Assembly (NCBI GenBank): GCA_035622975.1
Contig: DASPUH010000021.1
Location: 1 to 11,608 of the forward strand
Direction of reading: 5' to 3'
DNA from: DASPUH01 sp035622975
Lineage (GTDB): Bacteria; Chloroflexota; Limnocylindria; Limnocylindrales; CSP1-4
Length of the DNA stretch: 11,608 nucleotides
The position numbers and the translations under genes were made by a program. The notes below the pieces were generated by a model that was not told the DNA's origin, did not search any database, and saw only the letters and a list, made by a program, of their open reading frames with translations. This document shows positions 1-6,678 of this stretch, piece by piece. The stretch's first letter is position 1, and the number at the start of each line of letters is the position of its first letter.

Positions 1-202
1 GGGTCGGGTGGACCACGAAGATGCCCGCTGCGATGGCCAGGCCGACCGCGTACCAGGCCAGGCGGCTCGCCCCGGCCCGCCAGCCACCACCTGCGGCCTG
101 GTCGTCGTACTCGGCGGCGCCGAAGCGGGCCGCGTCCAGACGCAGGATGACCAGCAGCCCGGTGAAGGCCACCACGATGAGCACGCGGAGATCGTTCTCC
201 AC
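1..202 (-). CDS. Membrane protein of unknown function, N-terminal part (runs off the left edge)
   Basis: I do not recognise this gene; only about 67 N-terminal residues are in the window. The visible part has two hydrophobic segments, one near residues 5-20 (core VLIVVAFTGLLVIL) and one near residues 48-65 (core WYAVGLAIAAGIFVV), joined by a polar stretch containing AAEYDDQ. It looks like the start of an integral membrane protein. Two in-frame GTG codons could start it. The GTG at 208 overlaps the lepA stop (GTGA), but the GTG at 202 lies 8 nt after GAGGTG (plus-strand 211-216), a good Shine-Dalgarno match, so I chose 202, which is 2 nt past the lepA stop. It is cotranscribed with lepA and probably translationally coupled to it. 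The family cannot be decided without the missing C-terminal part. Confidence 0.72.
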   Translation of the reverse strand, partial: MENDLRVLIVVAFTGLLVILRLDAARFGAAEYDDQAAGGGWRAGASRLAWYAVGLAIAAGIFVVHPT

Positions 203-204
203 GC

Positions 205-2025
205 TCACGCCACCTCGTCGGTGCGCAACACCGCCAGGAATGCCTCCTGGGGGATCTCCACGCTGCCGACCCGCTTCATGCGCTGCTTGCCTGCCTTCTG
301 CTTCTCCAGCAGCTTGCGCTTGCGCGTGATGTCGCCACCGTAGCACTTGGCCAGGACGTTCTTGCGCATCGCCCGCACCGTCTCGCGGGCGATGACCGTG
401 GAGCCCATCGCGGCCTGGATGGGCACTTCGAACATCTGGCGCGGGATGAGCTCGCGGAGGGTGTCCACGAGGCGCCGCCCGACCTGGGTCGCGCGGTCGC
501 GATGGACGATCAGCGACAGCGCATCGACCGGCTCGCCATTGACCAGGATGTCCAGGCGGGCGAGGCGGGCGGGTCGGTAGCCGATCTCCTCGTAGTCCAT
601 GCTGGCGTACCCCTGCGAACGGCTCTTGAGCTGGTCGAAGAAGTCCACGATGACCTCTGCCAGGGGCAGCTGGAAGGCCAGCTGGACGCGGGTCGGGTCC
701 AGGTACTCCATCGTCTCGAAGGTGCCGCGGCGGTTCGTGGCGAGCTCCATCAGGGCCCCGATGTACGCGCTCGGGGTGATCACGGTGACACGCACCCACG
801 GCTCGCTGATGGCCTCGATCTCGCCCGCTTCCGGCAGGTCGGCGGGGTTGTCGACCTTGCGCTCGCCGCGGCCGTGCGTGAGGGTCACCTGGTAGGCCAC
901 CGACGGCGCGGAGGCGATGAGCTGCAGCCCGAACTCCCGCTCCAGGCGTTCCTGGGCGATCTCCATGTGCAGGAGGCCCAGGAAGCCGCATCGGAAGCCG
1001 AATCCCAGGGCCACCGAGGTCTCCGGCTCGTAGACCAGCGAGGCATCGTTGAGGTGCAGCTTCTCCAGCGCGTCGCGCAGGGCCGGGTAGTCCGGCCCCT
1101 CGATGGGGTAGAGGCCGGCGAAGACCAGCGGCAGGGCGGCCTTGTAGCCGGGCAGCGGGAGGGCCGCCGGTCGATCGGCCGACGTGAGCGTGTCGCCGAC
1201 CTGGCAGTCCCGCACGCTCTTGAGGCCGGTCGCCACGTAGCCCACCTCGCCGGCCGAGAGACCGGGCACGGGCACGGCCTGCGGCCGGAAGAAGCCCAGC
1301 TCGAGCGCCTCCGCCTCCGCCCCCGAGGCCATCAGGCGGATCGGCGCATGGGTCGCCAGGTGACCCGCGGCCAGGCGGACGTACGCCACCACGCCCTTGT
1401 AGGCGTCGTAGTGCGAATCGAAGATGAGCGCCTGCAGCGGCGCCGCCGGGTCGCCGCGGGGTGGAGGGATGCGGCTGACGATCGCCTCCAGGATCTCCGG
1501 CACCCCGGTGCCGTCCTTGGCCGACGCCAGCAGCACCTCCTCGCGCGGGATGGCCAGGACGTTCTCCAGCTCCTCGATCACGACGTCCGGCTGGGCCGAG
1601 GGCAGGTCGATCTTGTTGATGACCGGGATGAGCGTGAGCCCCTGGGCCAGCGCCAGGTGGACGTTGGCCAGTGTCTGGGCCTCGATGCCCTGGGCCGCGT
1701 CGACGACCAGGATGGCGCCCTCGCAGGCCTGCAGGCTGCGGCTGACCTCGTACGTGAAGTCGACGTGGCCGGGCGTGTCGATGAGGTCCAGGCCGTACAG
1801 CAGCCCGTCCCGGGCGGTGTACTCCAGGCGGACGGCCCGGGCCTTGATGGTGATGCCGTGCTCGCGCTCCAGGTCCATCGAGTCCAGGACCTGGCTCGTC
1901 ATCTGGCGCGGCTCGAGCGTGTGCGTCAGCTCCAGCAGCCGGTCCGCGAGGGTCGACTTGCCGTGGTCGACGTGGGCGATGATGGAGAAGTTGCGCAGGC
2001 GGTCCTGGGGGATCGACTCGCTCAA
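205..2025 (-). CDS. lepA: Elongation factor 4 (LepA), ribosome back-translocating GTPase
   Basis: Translation GTPase of the EF-G-like superfamily that acts on the ribosome, reported to back-translocate or remodel stalled or initiating complexes. From the start used here it is 606 residues, close to the usual ~600. G motifs are in order: G1 AHVDHGKST (17-25), G2 GITIKA (57-62), G3 DTPGH (83-87), G4 NKID (137-140), G5 SAK (168-170). The LepA-specific C-terminal domain is intact, with GSTVIARETVRAMRKNVLAK and the basic KCYGGDITRKRKLLEKQK region. I chose the TTG at 2025: it overlaps the upstream VOC-gene stop by 4 nt (TTGA) and has AGGA 9 nt upstream. A GTG at 2049 in the same frame would add 8 residues that do not resemble the family. 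It is the second gene of the VOC-lepA-membrane protein operon. Identity is certain; the exact start is not. Confidence 0.97.
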   Translation of the reverse strand: MSESIPQDRLRNFSIIAHVDHGKSTLADRLLELTHTLEPRQMTSQVLDSMDLEREHGITIKARAVRLEYTARDGLLYGLDLIDTPGHVDFTYEVSRSLQACEGAILVVDAAQGIEAQTLANVHLALAQGLTLIPVINKIDLPSAQPDVVIEELENVLAIPREEVLLASAKDGTGVPEILEAIVSRIPPPRGDPAAPLQALIFDSHYDAYKGVVAYVRLAAGHLATHAPIRLMASGAEAEALELGFFRPQAVPVPGLSAGEVGYVATGLKSVRDCQVGDTLTSADRPAALPLPGYKAALPLVFAGLYPIEGPDYPALRDALEKLHLNDASLVYEPETSVALGFGFRCGFLGLLHMEIAQERLEREFGLQLIASAPSVAYQVTLTHGRGERKVDNPADLPEAGEIEAISEPWVRVTVITPSAYIGALMELATNRRGTFETMEYLDPTRVQLAFQLPLAEVIVDFFDQLKSRSQGYASMDYEEIGYRPARLARLDILVNGEPVDALSLIVHRDRATQVGRRLVDTLRELIPRQMFEVPIQAAMGSTVIARETVRAMRKNVLAKCYGGDITRKRKLLEKQKAGKQRMKRVGSVEIPQEAFLAVLRTDEVA

Positions 2026-2429
2026 GGGGCATGGTCCTGCTGGAGGCACAGGACGGTCCCGTCCGGTGCCCGGAAGTAGAGCCAGCCGAAGCCCTCGTAC
2101 CGCGGCTCGGCGAAGGCCTCGGCCGCCCAGACGATGTCACCGACGAGCTCGATACCGGCGGCCACGAGCTCCGCCCGGGCCGCATCGAGGTCATCGACAT
2201 CGAAAGCGACCGTGAGCGGTCCCGCTTCGGCCGGCAGCAGTCGCTCGTCGTAGCCGCCACCGGTGCGGAAGACCTCCACGAAGTCGCGGTTCCCCGACGG
2301 CAGCCGGAAGACCGCCCAGTCATCCTCCCGGTGGCCGGCCGGCAGCCCGAGCACGCCGCCGATGAAGGTGGTCATGGCGTCGTGACGGTCAGTCCGCAGG
2401 CCGACGAACGAGACGCGGCGGATCTGCAC
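2022..2429 (-). CDS. VOC (glyoxalase/bleomycin-resistance fold) family protein
   Basis: A 135-residue, single-domain vicinal oxygen chelate protein, with two beta-alpha-beta-beta-beta halves of about residues 1-60 and 70-135. Landmarks are the opening strand QIRRVSFVGLRT, the strand FVEVF (51-55), the second-half opening LTVAFDVDDLDAA (72-84) and the closing APDGTVLCLQQ (121-131). By my alignment only one of the four usual metal ligands remains (Glu52); the other positions look like Phe8, Thr73 and Cys128, so glyoxalase I or dioxygenase chemistry is doubtful. It may bind a ligand or use a different mechanism; the substrate is unknown. The GTG start at 2429 has a GGAGG site (plus-strand 2437-2441) with 7-nt spacing, which rules out longer readings reaching into the bS20 gene. 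It is first in the operon with lepA and overlaps lepA by 4 nt. Confidence 0.88.
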   Translation of the reverse strand: MQIRRVSFVGLRTDRHDAMTTFIGGVLGLPAGHREDDWAVFRLPSGNRDFVEVFRTGGGYDERLLPAEAGPLTVAFDVDDLDAARAELVAAGIELVGDIVWAAEAFAEPRYEGFGWLYFRAPDGTVLCLQQDHAP

Positions 2430-2436
2430 GGCGAGG

Positions 2437-2441
2437 CCTCC
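2437..2441 (-). promoter_or_regulatory. Ribosome binding site of the VOC gene
   Basis: Minus-strand GGAGG, 7 nt before the GTG at 2429. This is a strong Shine-Dalgarno match and fixes the start of the VOC gene at a GTG, although the frame stays open upstream to 2681. Confidence 0.8.
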
Positions 2442-2460
2442 AGGGCTGCTTGGGAGCCTC

Positions 2461-2514
2461 GATGGTAGCGCGGGGTCGGCCAGCGCCGCCCCGGCTGCGG
2501 TGCGTGCTACCATC
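2461..2514. promoter_or_regulatory. Divergent promoter region with a 9-bp inverted repeat
   Basis: The 153-nt gap between the VOC gene and bS20 contains a perfect inverted repeat, GATGGTAGC at 2461-2469 and GCTACCATC at 2506-2514, with a 36-nt spacer. Each arm carries TACCAT in the outward direction, a fair -10 hexamer of the TAnnnT type. On the plus strand it reads TGCTACCAT (2505-2513), an extended -10 (TGnTAnnnT), giving an expected bS20 transcript start near 2520. On the minus strand TACCAT occupies 2467-2462, giving an expected start near 2455, about 26 nt before the VOC start. I see no good -35 box on either side. The symmetry could be two promoters in mirror image, a regulator site, or both. 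Confidence 0.5.
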
Positions 2515-2567
2515 TGCCGTCGCGCCCGGCCGCAGGCCCTTCGCGCGTCCATCACCGCCCGTAACCC

Positions 2568-2572
2568 GAGGA
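2568..2572 (+). promoter_or_regulatory. Ribosome binding site deciding the bS20 TTG start
   Basis: GAGGA, 10 nt before the TTG at 2583. It supports the TTG start over the ATG at 2631, which has only GCAGG, too close to be used. Confidence 0.5.
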
Positions 2573-2582
2573 CCGTTCGACC

Positions 2583-3311
2583 TTGGCCCACTCCTCCCGC
2601 ACCTGGCGCGGCGCCCGCACGCCGCAGGCCATGAAGCGCGTCCGGCAGGACGAGCGCAAGCAGGCCGTCAACCGGCCCCACCGCTCACGCACGAAGACGC
2701 TCGTCACGAAGGCGGTCGCGGTGGCCCAGACCGGCGATGCAGCCGAGGCCCAGGCGGCACTCGTGGCAGCCGTATCGGCGCTGGACCGGGCGGCCAAGTC
2801 CGGGGCGATCCACCCCAACGCGGCGGCACGACGTAAGAGTCGGCTGGCCCTGAAGGTCAACTCTGCGCTCGGTGGTGAAGCCATCGTCGGCGCCGCCAAG
2901 GCCGGCCGCTCGACCGGCAAGGCCGCCGCGGCGAAGGCGGCCAAGGCTCGCGTCGCGGCCTCCAAGGCAGCCAAGGCCAAGGGTGAGCAGACGGCCGCCG
3001 GCAAGGCGCGCGCCGCCCTGTCCCGCTCGACCCGCGCCGAGTCGGCGCAAGAACCCGCGGCCGCGTCCGCCGCCACCACGATCAAGGCTGCGCCGGCGAA
3101 GGCAGCCCCGAAGAAGGCACCGGCCACGAAGGCCGCCGCCAAGCCCGCCGCCAAGGCGGCGACGAAACCGGCCGCGAAGGCGCCCGTCGCCAAGGTACCC
3201 ACGAAGGCCGCTGCCAAGCCGGCGGCCAAGCCGGCCGCCAAGCCGGCTGCGCAGGCGAAGCCGGCCGCGGCGAAGGCGAAGCCGGCCGCCAAGGCCAAGC
3301 CGACCAAGTAG
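2583..3311 (+). CDS. rpsT: Small ribosomal subunit protein bS20 with a long Ala/Lys/Pro-rich C-terminal tail
   Basis: bS20 binds 16S rRNA early in 30S assembly. The core spans about residues 17-97: the basic N-terminal helix MKRVRQDERKQAVNR, a middle helix region with GDAAEAQAAL, and the diagnostic GAIHPNAAARRKSRLALKVN (74-93). Typical bS20 is 85-95 residues; this protein has 242. The extra 145 residues (98-242) are almost entirely Ala, Lys and Pro, with repeated AAK, KPAAK and AKPAAKAKP units, like histone H1-type or mycobacterial HupB tails. I chose the TTG at 2583: it gives the common opening MAH and has GAGGA (2568-2572) 10 nt upstream. It leaves about ten extra residues before the core. 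The ATG at 2631 has no usable ribosome binding site. The gene is alone on the plus strand. The tail is low-complexity but has a coding frame and no stop. Confidence 0.9.
   Translation: MAHSSRTWRGARTPQAMKRVRQDERKQAVNRPHRSRTKTLVTKAVAVAQTGDAAEAQAALVAAVSALDRAAKSGAIHPNAAARRKSRLALKVNSALGGEAIVGAAKAGRSTGKAAAAKAAKARVAASKAAKAKGEQTAAGKARAALSRSTRAESAQEPAAASAATTIKAAPAKAAPKKAPATKAAAKPAAKAATKPAAKAPVAKVPTKAAAKPAAKPAAKPAAQAKPAAAKAKPAAKAKPTK
3210..3310 (+). repeat. Imperfect tandem repeats encoding KPAA/AKPAAK units
   Basis: The end of the bS20 gene is built from short, degenerate in-frame units such as AAGCCGGCGGCC, AAGCCGGCCGCC and AAGCCGGCTGCG. The third bases vary (GCC, GCG, GCT for Ala), so the unit is kept at protein level and is not a fresh DNA expansion. 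Tail length may still vary among strains by slippage. Confidence 0.7.
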
Positions 3312-3312
3312 C

Positions 3313-3326
3313 GCCCGCCGGCGGGC
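3313..3326 (+). terminator. Possible terminator hairpin after bS20
   Basis: The perfectly self-complementary GCCCGCCGGCGGGC starts 2 nt after the bS20 stop. No U-tract follows and the hairpin loop would have to come from the stem itself, so terminator function is a guess based on position. Confidence 0.25.
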
Positions 3327-3341
3327 CCGACCGCCGGACCG

Positions 3342-3443
3342 ATGCCCAGCGCCACCGATCCTCCGCGCCACCAGCCCGTGTGGTGCCATGTGCCGATCGA
3401 GGCCGTCGCGGACCTCCTGAGCCCCATCCGCAGTCGCCCCTGA
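3342..3443 (+). CDS. Possible 33-residue ORF, in frame with and after the bS20 stop
   Basis: This ATG-to-TGA ORF lies in the same frame as bS20, 30 nt after its TAG stop; the frame is open for 43 codons in all. The composition looks coding: about 29 of 33 third positions are G or C while second positions are far less GC-rich. The product contains PVWCHVPIEAVADLLSPIR, unlike the Ala/Lys/Pro tail. No convincing ribosome binding site precedes the ATG (only GGA at short spacing). It could be a real small protein, a stop-codon readthrough extension, a relic of a longer bS20, or chance. I do not recognise it. Confidence 0.22.
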   Translation: MPSATDPPRHQPVWCHVPIEAVADLLSPIRSRP

Positions 3444-3456
3444 ACGTGGCCGGCCC

Positions 3457-3473
3457 GGCGGCCCTGGGCCGCC
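3457..3473. terminator. GC-rich inverted repeat, possible bidirectional terminator
   Basis: GGCGGCCC and GGGCCGCC flank a single T and would form a stem of about 7 bp with a 3-nt loop on either strand. It sits between convergent genes, where a two-way terminator is expected, but no run of T follows on either side. Confidence 0.3.
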
Positions 3474-3573
3474 CGTGGCGCCGACGCGCGCACCACCATC
3501 ACGGCTGGTGCCCGAGAGGATGTCGTCCGCCGCAGCCGCCTCAGTCGCCCCGCCTGCGCAGCGCTCGGAAGCG

Positions 3574-4164
3574 TCAGCCCGCGGGTGTCGGCTCCGGGCG
3601 CTTGGCCGGACCCGCCGCCGCATAGAACAGGCCGCCGACGAGCGAGCCACCCACGACCATCGCCACGAGCACGAGGCCGCCGTCGAGCTGGTCGCGCAGG
3701 ACGAACGCCTGGAACGAGGCGGTGTCGGTCACGCCGGCCTGGGCCAGCGCGGCGGCGAAGGTCGGGTCGGTCGAAGCCTGGTCCAGGTAGCGCTGGTAGG
3801 CGCAGCCCGGTCCGGCCGCGCAGGTCGGCCCGACCGGCTCACCCAGCGCCCCGGTGTTGTTGTACGTGGGGTAGCCGGAGTCGGCGAAGACGAAGAGCAG
3901 GCGGATGGCCGCGTACACGACGGCGAGCGAGACGGCCGTGACGAGCCCGGCATACGCCCCGTCCACCAGGGCCCGCCACAGTGGCCGCCGTCGCTCGGAG
4001 CGCGCCGCGGCGTAGAAGCCGATGAGCAGCCCGGCCGGGATAGCGGCCAGGAAGACCAGGGCCTGGACCGCGATGATCAGCTCGAAGCTGATGGCGATCG
4101 TGACCGCCATGCCCAGCCCGACCCAGCCGGCGAAGATGGCGCCCCGGTCAAGGACGCGTGTCAC
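3574..4164 (-). CDS. Four-helix membrane protein of unknown function, coupled to enolase
   Basis: I do not recognise the family of this 196-residue protein. Hydrophobic segments lie near residues 11-31, 33-52, 70-93 and 162-184. The loop RSERRRPLWR (55-64) is positively charged, so by the positive-inside rule both ends are cytoplasmic and the long loop at about 94-160 is outside. That loop carries a Cys pair (115 and 121, CAAGPGC) that could form a disulfide and contains SGYPTYNNTG. The C-terminal tail is proline-rich (PAKRPEPTPAG). The GTG start at 4164 overlaps the enolase TGA by 4 nt (GTGA), and no separate ribosome binding site is visible, so translation probably depends on enolase. Position suggests cotranscription with gap-pgk-eno but does not show a metabolic role. 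Confidence 0.82.
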   Translation of the reverse strand: MTRVLDRGAIFAGWVGLGMAVTIAISFELIIAVQALVFLAAIPAGLLIGFYAAARSERRRPLWRALVDGAYAGLVTAVSLAVVYAAIRLLFVFADSGYPTYNNTGALGEPVGPTCAAGPGCAYQRYLDQASTDPTFAAALAQAGVTDTASFQAFVLRDQLDGGLVLVAMVVGGSLVGGLFYAAAGPAKRPEPTPAG

Positions 4165-5477
4165 GAGCGCTGGTGGGCCAGCGCCCCCGCTCCGGCGAAG
4201 CGGGCGCCCACGCCCAGCTGCTCCTCGATCCGCAGGAGCTGGTTGTACTTGGCCACCCGCTCCGAGCGTGACGGCGCCCCCGTCTTGATCTGGCCGGCTC
4301 CGGTCGCCACGACGAGGTCGGCGATGGAGGTGTCCTCCGTCTCGCCCGAGCGGTGGCTGACGACGGCCGCCCATCCGGCCGCGTGGGCCATGTCGATGGC
4401 CGCCAGTGTCTCGGTCACGGTACCGATCTGGTTGAGCTTGATGAGCACGGCGTTGGCCGACCGCTCCCCGATGCCGCGGGCGATGCGCTCGGGGTTGGTC
4501 ACGAAGATGTCGTCGCCCACCAGCTGGACCCGGTGCCCGAGCCGCTTGGTGAGCTTCGCCCAGCCGGCCCAGTCGTCCTCCGCCAGACCGTCCTCCAGCG
4601 AGACGATGGGGTAGCGGGCCAGCCAGTCGGCCCAGAAGTCGATCAGCTCGTCGGTCAGGAGGGTCCGCCCTTCCTTGGCCAGGCGGTAGGTCAGCTGCCC
4701 GTCGGCCGTCGCGGGGACGTCGGCGTCCAGGATCTCGGAGACGGCCGGGTCCAGGGCGATGGCGACCTGCTCGCCGGGCCTGTATCCGGCGCGCTCGATG
4801 GCTTTCAGGATCACCTCGATGGCTGCCTGGTTGGACGGCAGCGACGGGGCGAAGCCACCCTCGTCACCCTGGCCCGTGGCGTAGCCCCCCTCCCGCAGCA
4901 CGGTGCGCAGGGCGTGGAAGACCTCGCTGCCGGCCCGCAGCGCCTCGCTGAAGTCGGGGGCGCCGACGGGCAGGACCATGAACTCCTGGAAGTCGGTCGA
5001 GTCCGCCGCGTGGCGCCCGCCGTTGAGGATGTTGAACATGGGCACGGGCAACAGGTTGGCCCGGGCGCCCCCCAGGTAGCGGTAGAGCGGCAGGCCGTAC
5101 GCACGGGCTGCCGCATGGGCGCAGGCCAGTGAGACGCCCAGGATCGCGTTCGCCCCCAGGGCGGCCTTGTTGGGTGTGCCGTCCAGCGCCCGGAGCGTAT
5201 CGTCGATCGCCGCCTGGTCGGCGGCATCCGCGCCGAGCAGGGCCGGGCCGATCGTCTCGAAGACGTTGGCCACGGCGCGCCGGACACCCTTGCCGGCATA
5301 GCGGCCCCTCTCGCCATCGCGCAGCTCGACCGCCTCGTGCGCCCCGGTCGACGCACCGGACGGCACGCCGGCGCGGCCCATCGCGCCACCCTCCAGCGTC
5401 ACCTCGACCTCGATGGTCGGATCGCCCCGCGAGTCGAGGATCTCGCGAGCGTCGATGGTCTCGATCTGCGTCTTCAT
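4161..5477 (-). CDS. eno: Enolase (phosphopyruvate hydratase)
   Basis: Converts 2-phosphoglycerate to phosphoenolpyruvate in the cytoplasm. It is 438 residues, normal for bacteria. All active-site landmarks are present: SGASTG loop (40-45), GDEGGFAP with the general acid Glu206, metal ligands Asp243 (ALDPAVSE), Glu295 (SLEDGL) and Asp322 (GDDIFVTN), the catalytic base Lys347 (IKLNQIGT), the SHRSGETED loop (374-382) and Lys398 (QIKTGAPSRSER). The ATG at 5477 overlaps the pgk stop by 4 nt (ATGA), and GCAGGA lies 9 nt upstream of it. It is the fourth gene of the glycolytic block and overlaps the following membrane protein gene. Confidence 0.99.
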   Translation of the reverse strand: MKTQIETIDAREILDSRGDPTIEVEVTLEGGAMGRAGVPSGASTGAHEAVELRDGERGRYAGKGVRRAVANVFETIGPALLGADAADQAAIDDTLRALDGTPNKAALGANAILGVSLACAHAAARAYGLPLYRYLGGARANLLPVPMFNILNGGRHAADSTDFQEFMVLPVGAPDFSEALRAGSEVFHALRTVLREGGYATGQGDEGGFAPSLPSNQAAIEVILKAIERAGYRPGEQVAIALDPAVSEILDADVPATADGQLTYRLAKEGRTLLTDELIDFWADWLARYPIVSLEDGLAEDDWAGWAKLTKRLGHRVQLVGDDIFVTNPERIARGIGERSANAVLIKLNQIGTVTETLAAIDMAHAAGWAAVVSHRSGETEDTSIADLVVATGAGQIKTGAPSRSERVAKYNQLLRIEEQLGVGARFAGAGALAHQRS

Positions 5478-6670
5478 GCTGGGCGGTCCTGCAGTGCGGC
5501 GATGCCGGGGAGGTCACGACCCTCGAGGAACTCGAGCGTCGCGCCGCCGCCGGTGGAGATGTGGGTCATGTGGGAGGCCAGGCCGAGCTGCTCGACCGCG
5601 GCGACCGAGTCGCCGCCGCCGACCACGACCGTGGTCCCGCCATCGGCGCGCTTGGCCAGGTAGCGGGCCATGGCCCGCGTGCCGTCGCCGAAGGTCGGCA
5701 CCTCGAAGACGCCCAGCGGGCCGTTCCACAGGATCGTCTTCGCATCGTCCAGCGCCGCCTCGAACGCGACGCGGCTGGCCGGTCCGACATCCACCGCGGA
5801 CCACGAGTTGGGGATGCGCTCGGCGGAGACGACCTTGTGCTCGGCGCCGCGGGTGACCTCCTTGGCCACCACGACGTCGACCGGCAGGACGACCTTCACG
5901 CCGCGCGCGGCGGCGTCGGCGAGGAGCTTGGCCGCCCCCTCCACGCGGTCGCGCTCGAGGAGGCTCTTGCCGACCGTGTAGCCCTGTGCCACCAGGAACG
6001 TGTTGGCCATGCCCCCGCCGACGACGAAGGTGTCGACGAGGCCCATGAGGTGCTCCAGCACCCCCAGCTTGTCGGAGACCTTGGCGCCCCCGATGACGGC
6101 CGCGAACGGCTTGGCAGGGTCCTCCAGCAGCGCCGAAAGGGCGCTGATCTCACGCTCCATGAGCAGCCCGGCGTAGGCCGGCAGCAGCCTGGCCACGCCG
6201 ACCGTCGAGGCATGGGCCCGGTGGGCAGTCCCGAACGCGTCGTTGACGTACACGTCGGCGTAGCTCGCCAGAGCCTTGGCGAAGCCGGGGTCGTTGGCCT
6301 CCTCCTCGGCATGGAAGCGGAGGTTCTCCAGCATGATCACCTGGCCCGGCTTGAGCCGGGCGATGGCATCGACCGTGCCCACGCCGAGCGCGTCGCCCGT
6401 GACCGGCACGTGGACCCCGAGGAGCGTGCTCAGCCGCTCGGCCGCCGGGCGCAGGCGGAAGCTGTCGTTGACCTTCCCGTTGGGACGGCCCAGGTGACTG
6501 GCCAGGATGACGATGGCACCCTGTTCGCGGAGGGCCCGGATCGTCGGCAAGGCGGCCCGGATGCGGGTGTCATCGGTGACCTTGCCGTCGGCCAGGGGCA
6601 CGTTGAAGTCGACGCGGACGAAGACGCGTTTGCCGGACGCGTCGAGGTCACGGATGGTGAGCTTGTCCAT
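5474..6670 (-). CDS. pgk: Phosphoglycerate kinase
   Basis: Transfers phosphate between 1,3-bisphosphoglycerate and ADP, yielding ATP and 3-phosphoglycerate. It is 398 residues, the standard length. Visible motifs are VRVDFNVPL (18-26), SHLGRPNGK (58-66), LENLRFH, NDAFGTAHRAHAS, GGAKVSDKL, LWNGPLGVFE (314-323) and the nucleotide-binding GGGDSV (351-356). The ATG at 6670 starts 8 nt after the gap stop; no strong ribosome binding site is visible, so it may rely on ribosomes leaving gap. The reading frame stays open far upstream inside gap in another frame, but that extension has no homology and is a shadow. The gene overlaps eno by 4 nt. Confidence 0.99.
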   Translation of the reverse strand: MDKLTIRDLDASGKRVFVRVDFNVPLADGKVTDDTRIRAALPTIRALREQGAIVILASHLGRPNGKVNDSFRLRPAAERLSTLLGVHVPVTGDALGVGTVDAIARLKPGQVIMLENLRFHAEEEANDPGFAKALASYADVYVNDAFGTAHRAHASTVGVARLLPAYAGLLMEREISALSALLEDPAKPFAAVIGGAKVSDKLGVLEHLMGLVDTFVVGGGMANTFLVAQGYTVGKSLLERDRVEGAAKLLADAAARGVKVVLPVDVVVAKEVTRGAEHKVVSAERIPNSWSAVDVGPASRVAFEAALDDAKTILWNGPLGVFEVPTFGDGTRAMARYLAKRADGGTTVVVGGGDSVAAVEQLGLASHMTHISTGGGATLEFLEGRDLPGIAALQDRPA

Positions 6671-6678
6671 GGCCGCGG

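Larger units (their letters stand above)
3312..3573. other. Convergent intergenic region between bS20 and the enolase-linked membrane protein
   Basis: These 262 nt are the longest stretch without a confident gene. They hold the bS20 post-stop palindrome (3313-3326), the possible 33-residue ORF (3342-3443), a GGCGGCCC-T-GGGCCGCC inverted repeat (3457-3473) and a weak GCACCA/TGGTGC pair (3490-3495 and 3506-3511). As the meeting point of two convergent transcripts it should contain termination signals, but no hairpin has a U-tract on either strand. Confidence 0.6.

Noticed and set aside
502..2079. Long plus-strand open frame (525 codons) opposite lepA
   Set aside because: It is antisense to a clearly conserved gene, rich in Arg, Gln, Val and Asp as expected for a GC-rich shadow frame, and shows no family motif.
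2430..2681. Longer VOC protein starting at 2681
   Set aside because: The extension would overlap the bS20 gene and the shared promoter region, and has no VOC similarity; GGAGG before 2429 decides the start.
3210..3310. Short regular repeats that could suggest a CRISPR or tandem DNA element
   Set aside because: The units are 9-12 nt, in frame, degenerate at third positions and encode KPAA; there are no spacers.
2552..3650. Minus-strand open frames opposite the bS20 tail (Ala/Gly/Leu-rich, looking like membrane segments)
   Set aside because: They are the mirror of the Ala/Lys/Pro repeats; the hydrophobic look comes from reading GCC/GGC-rich DNA backwards.
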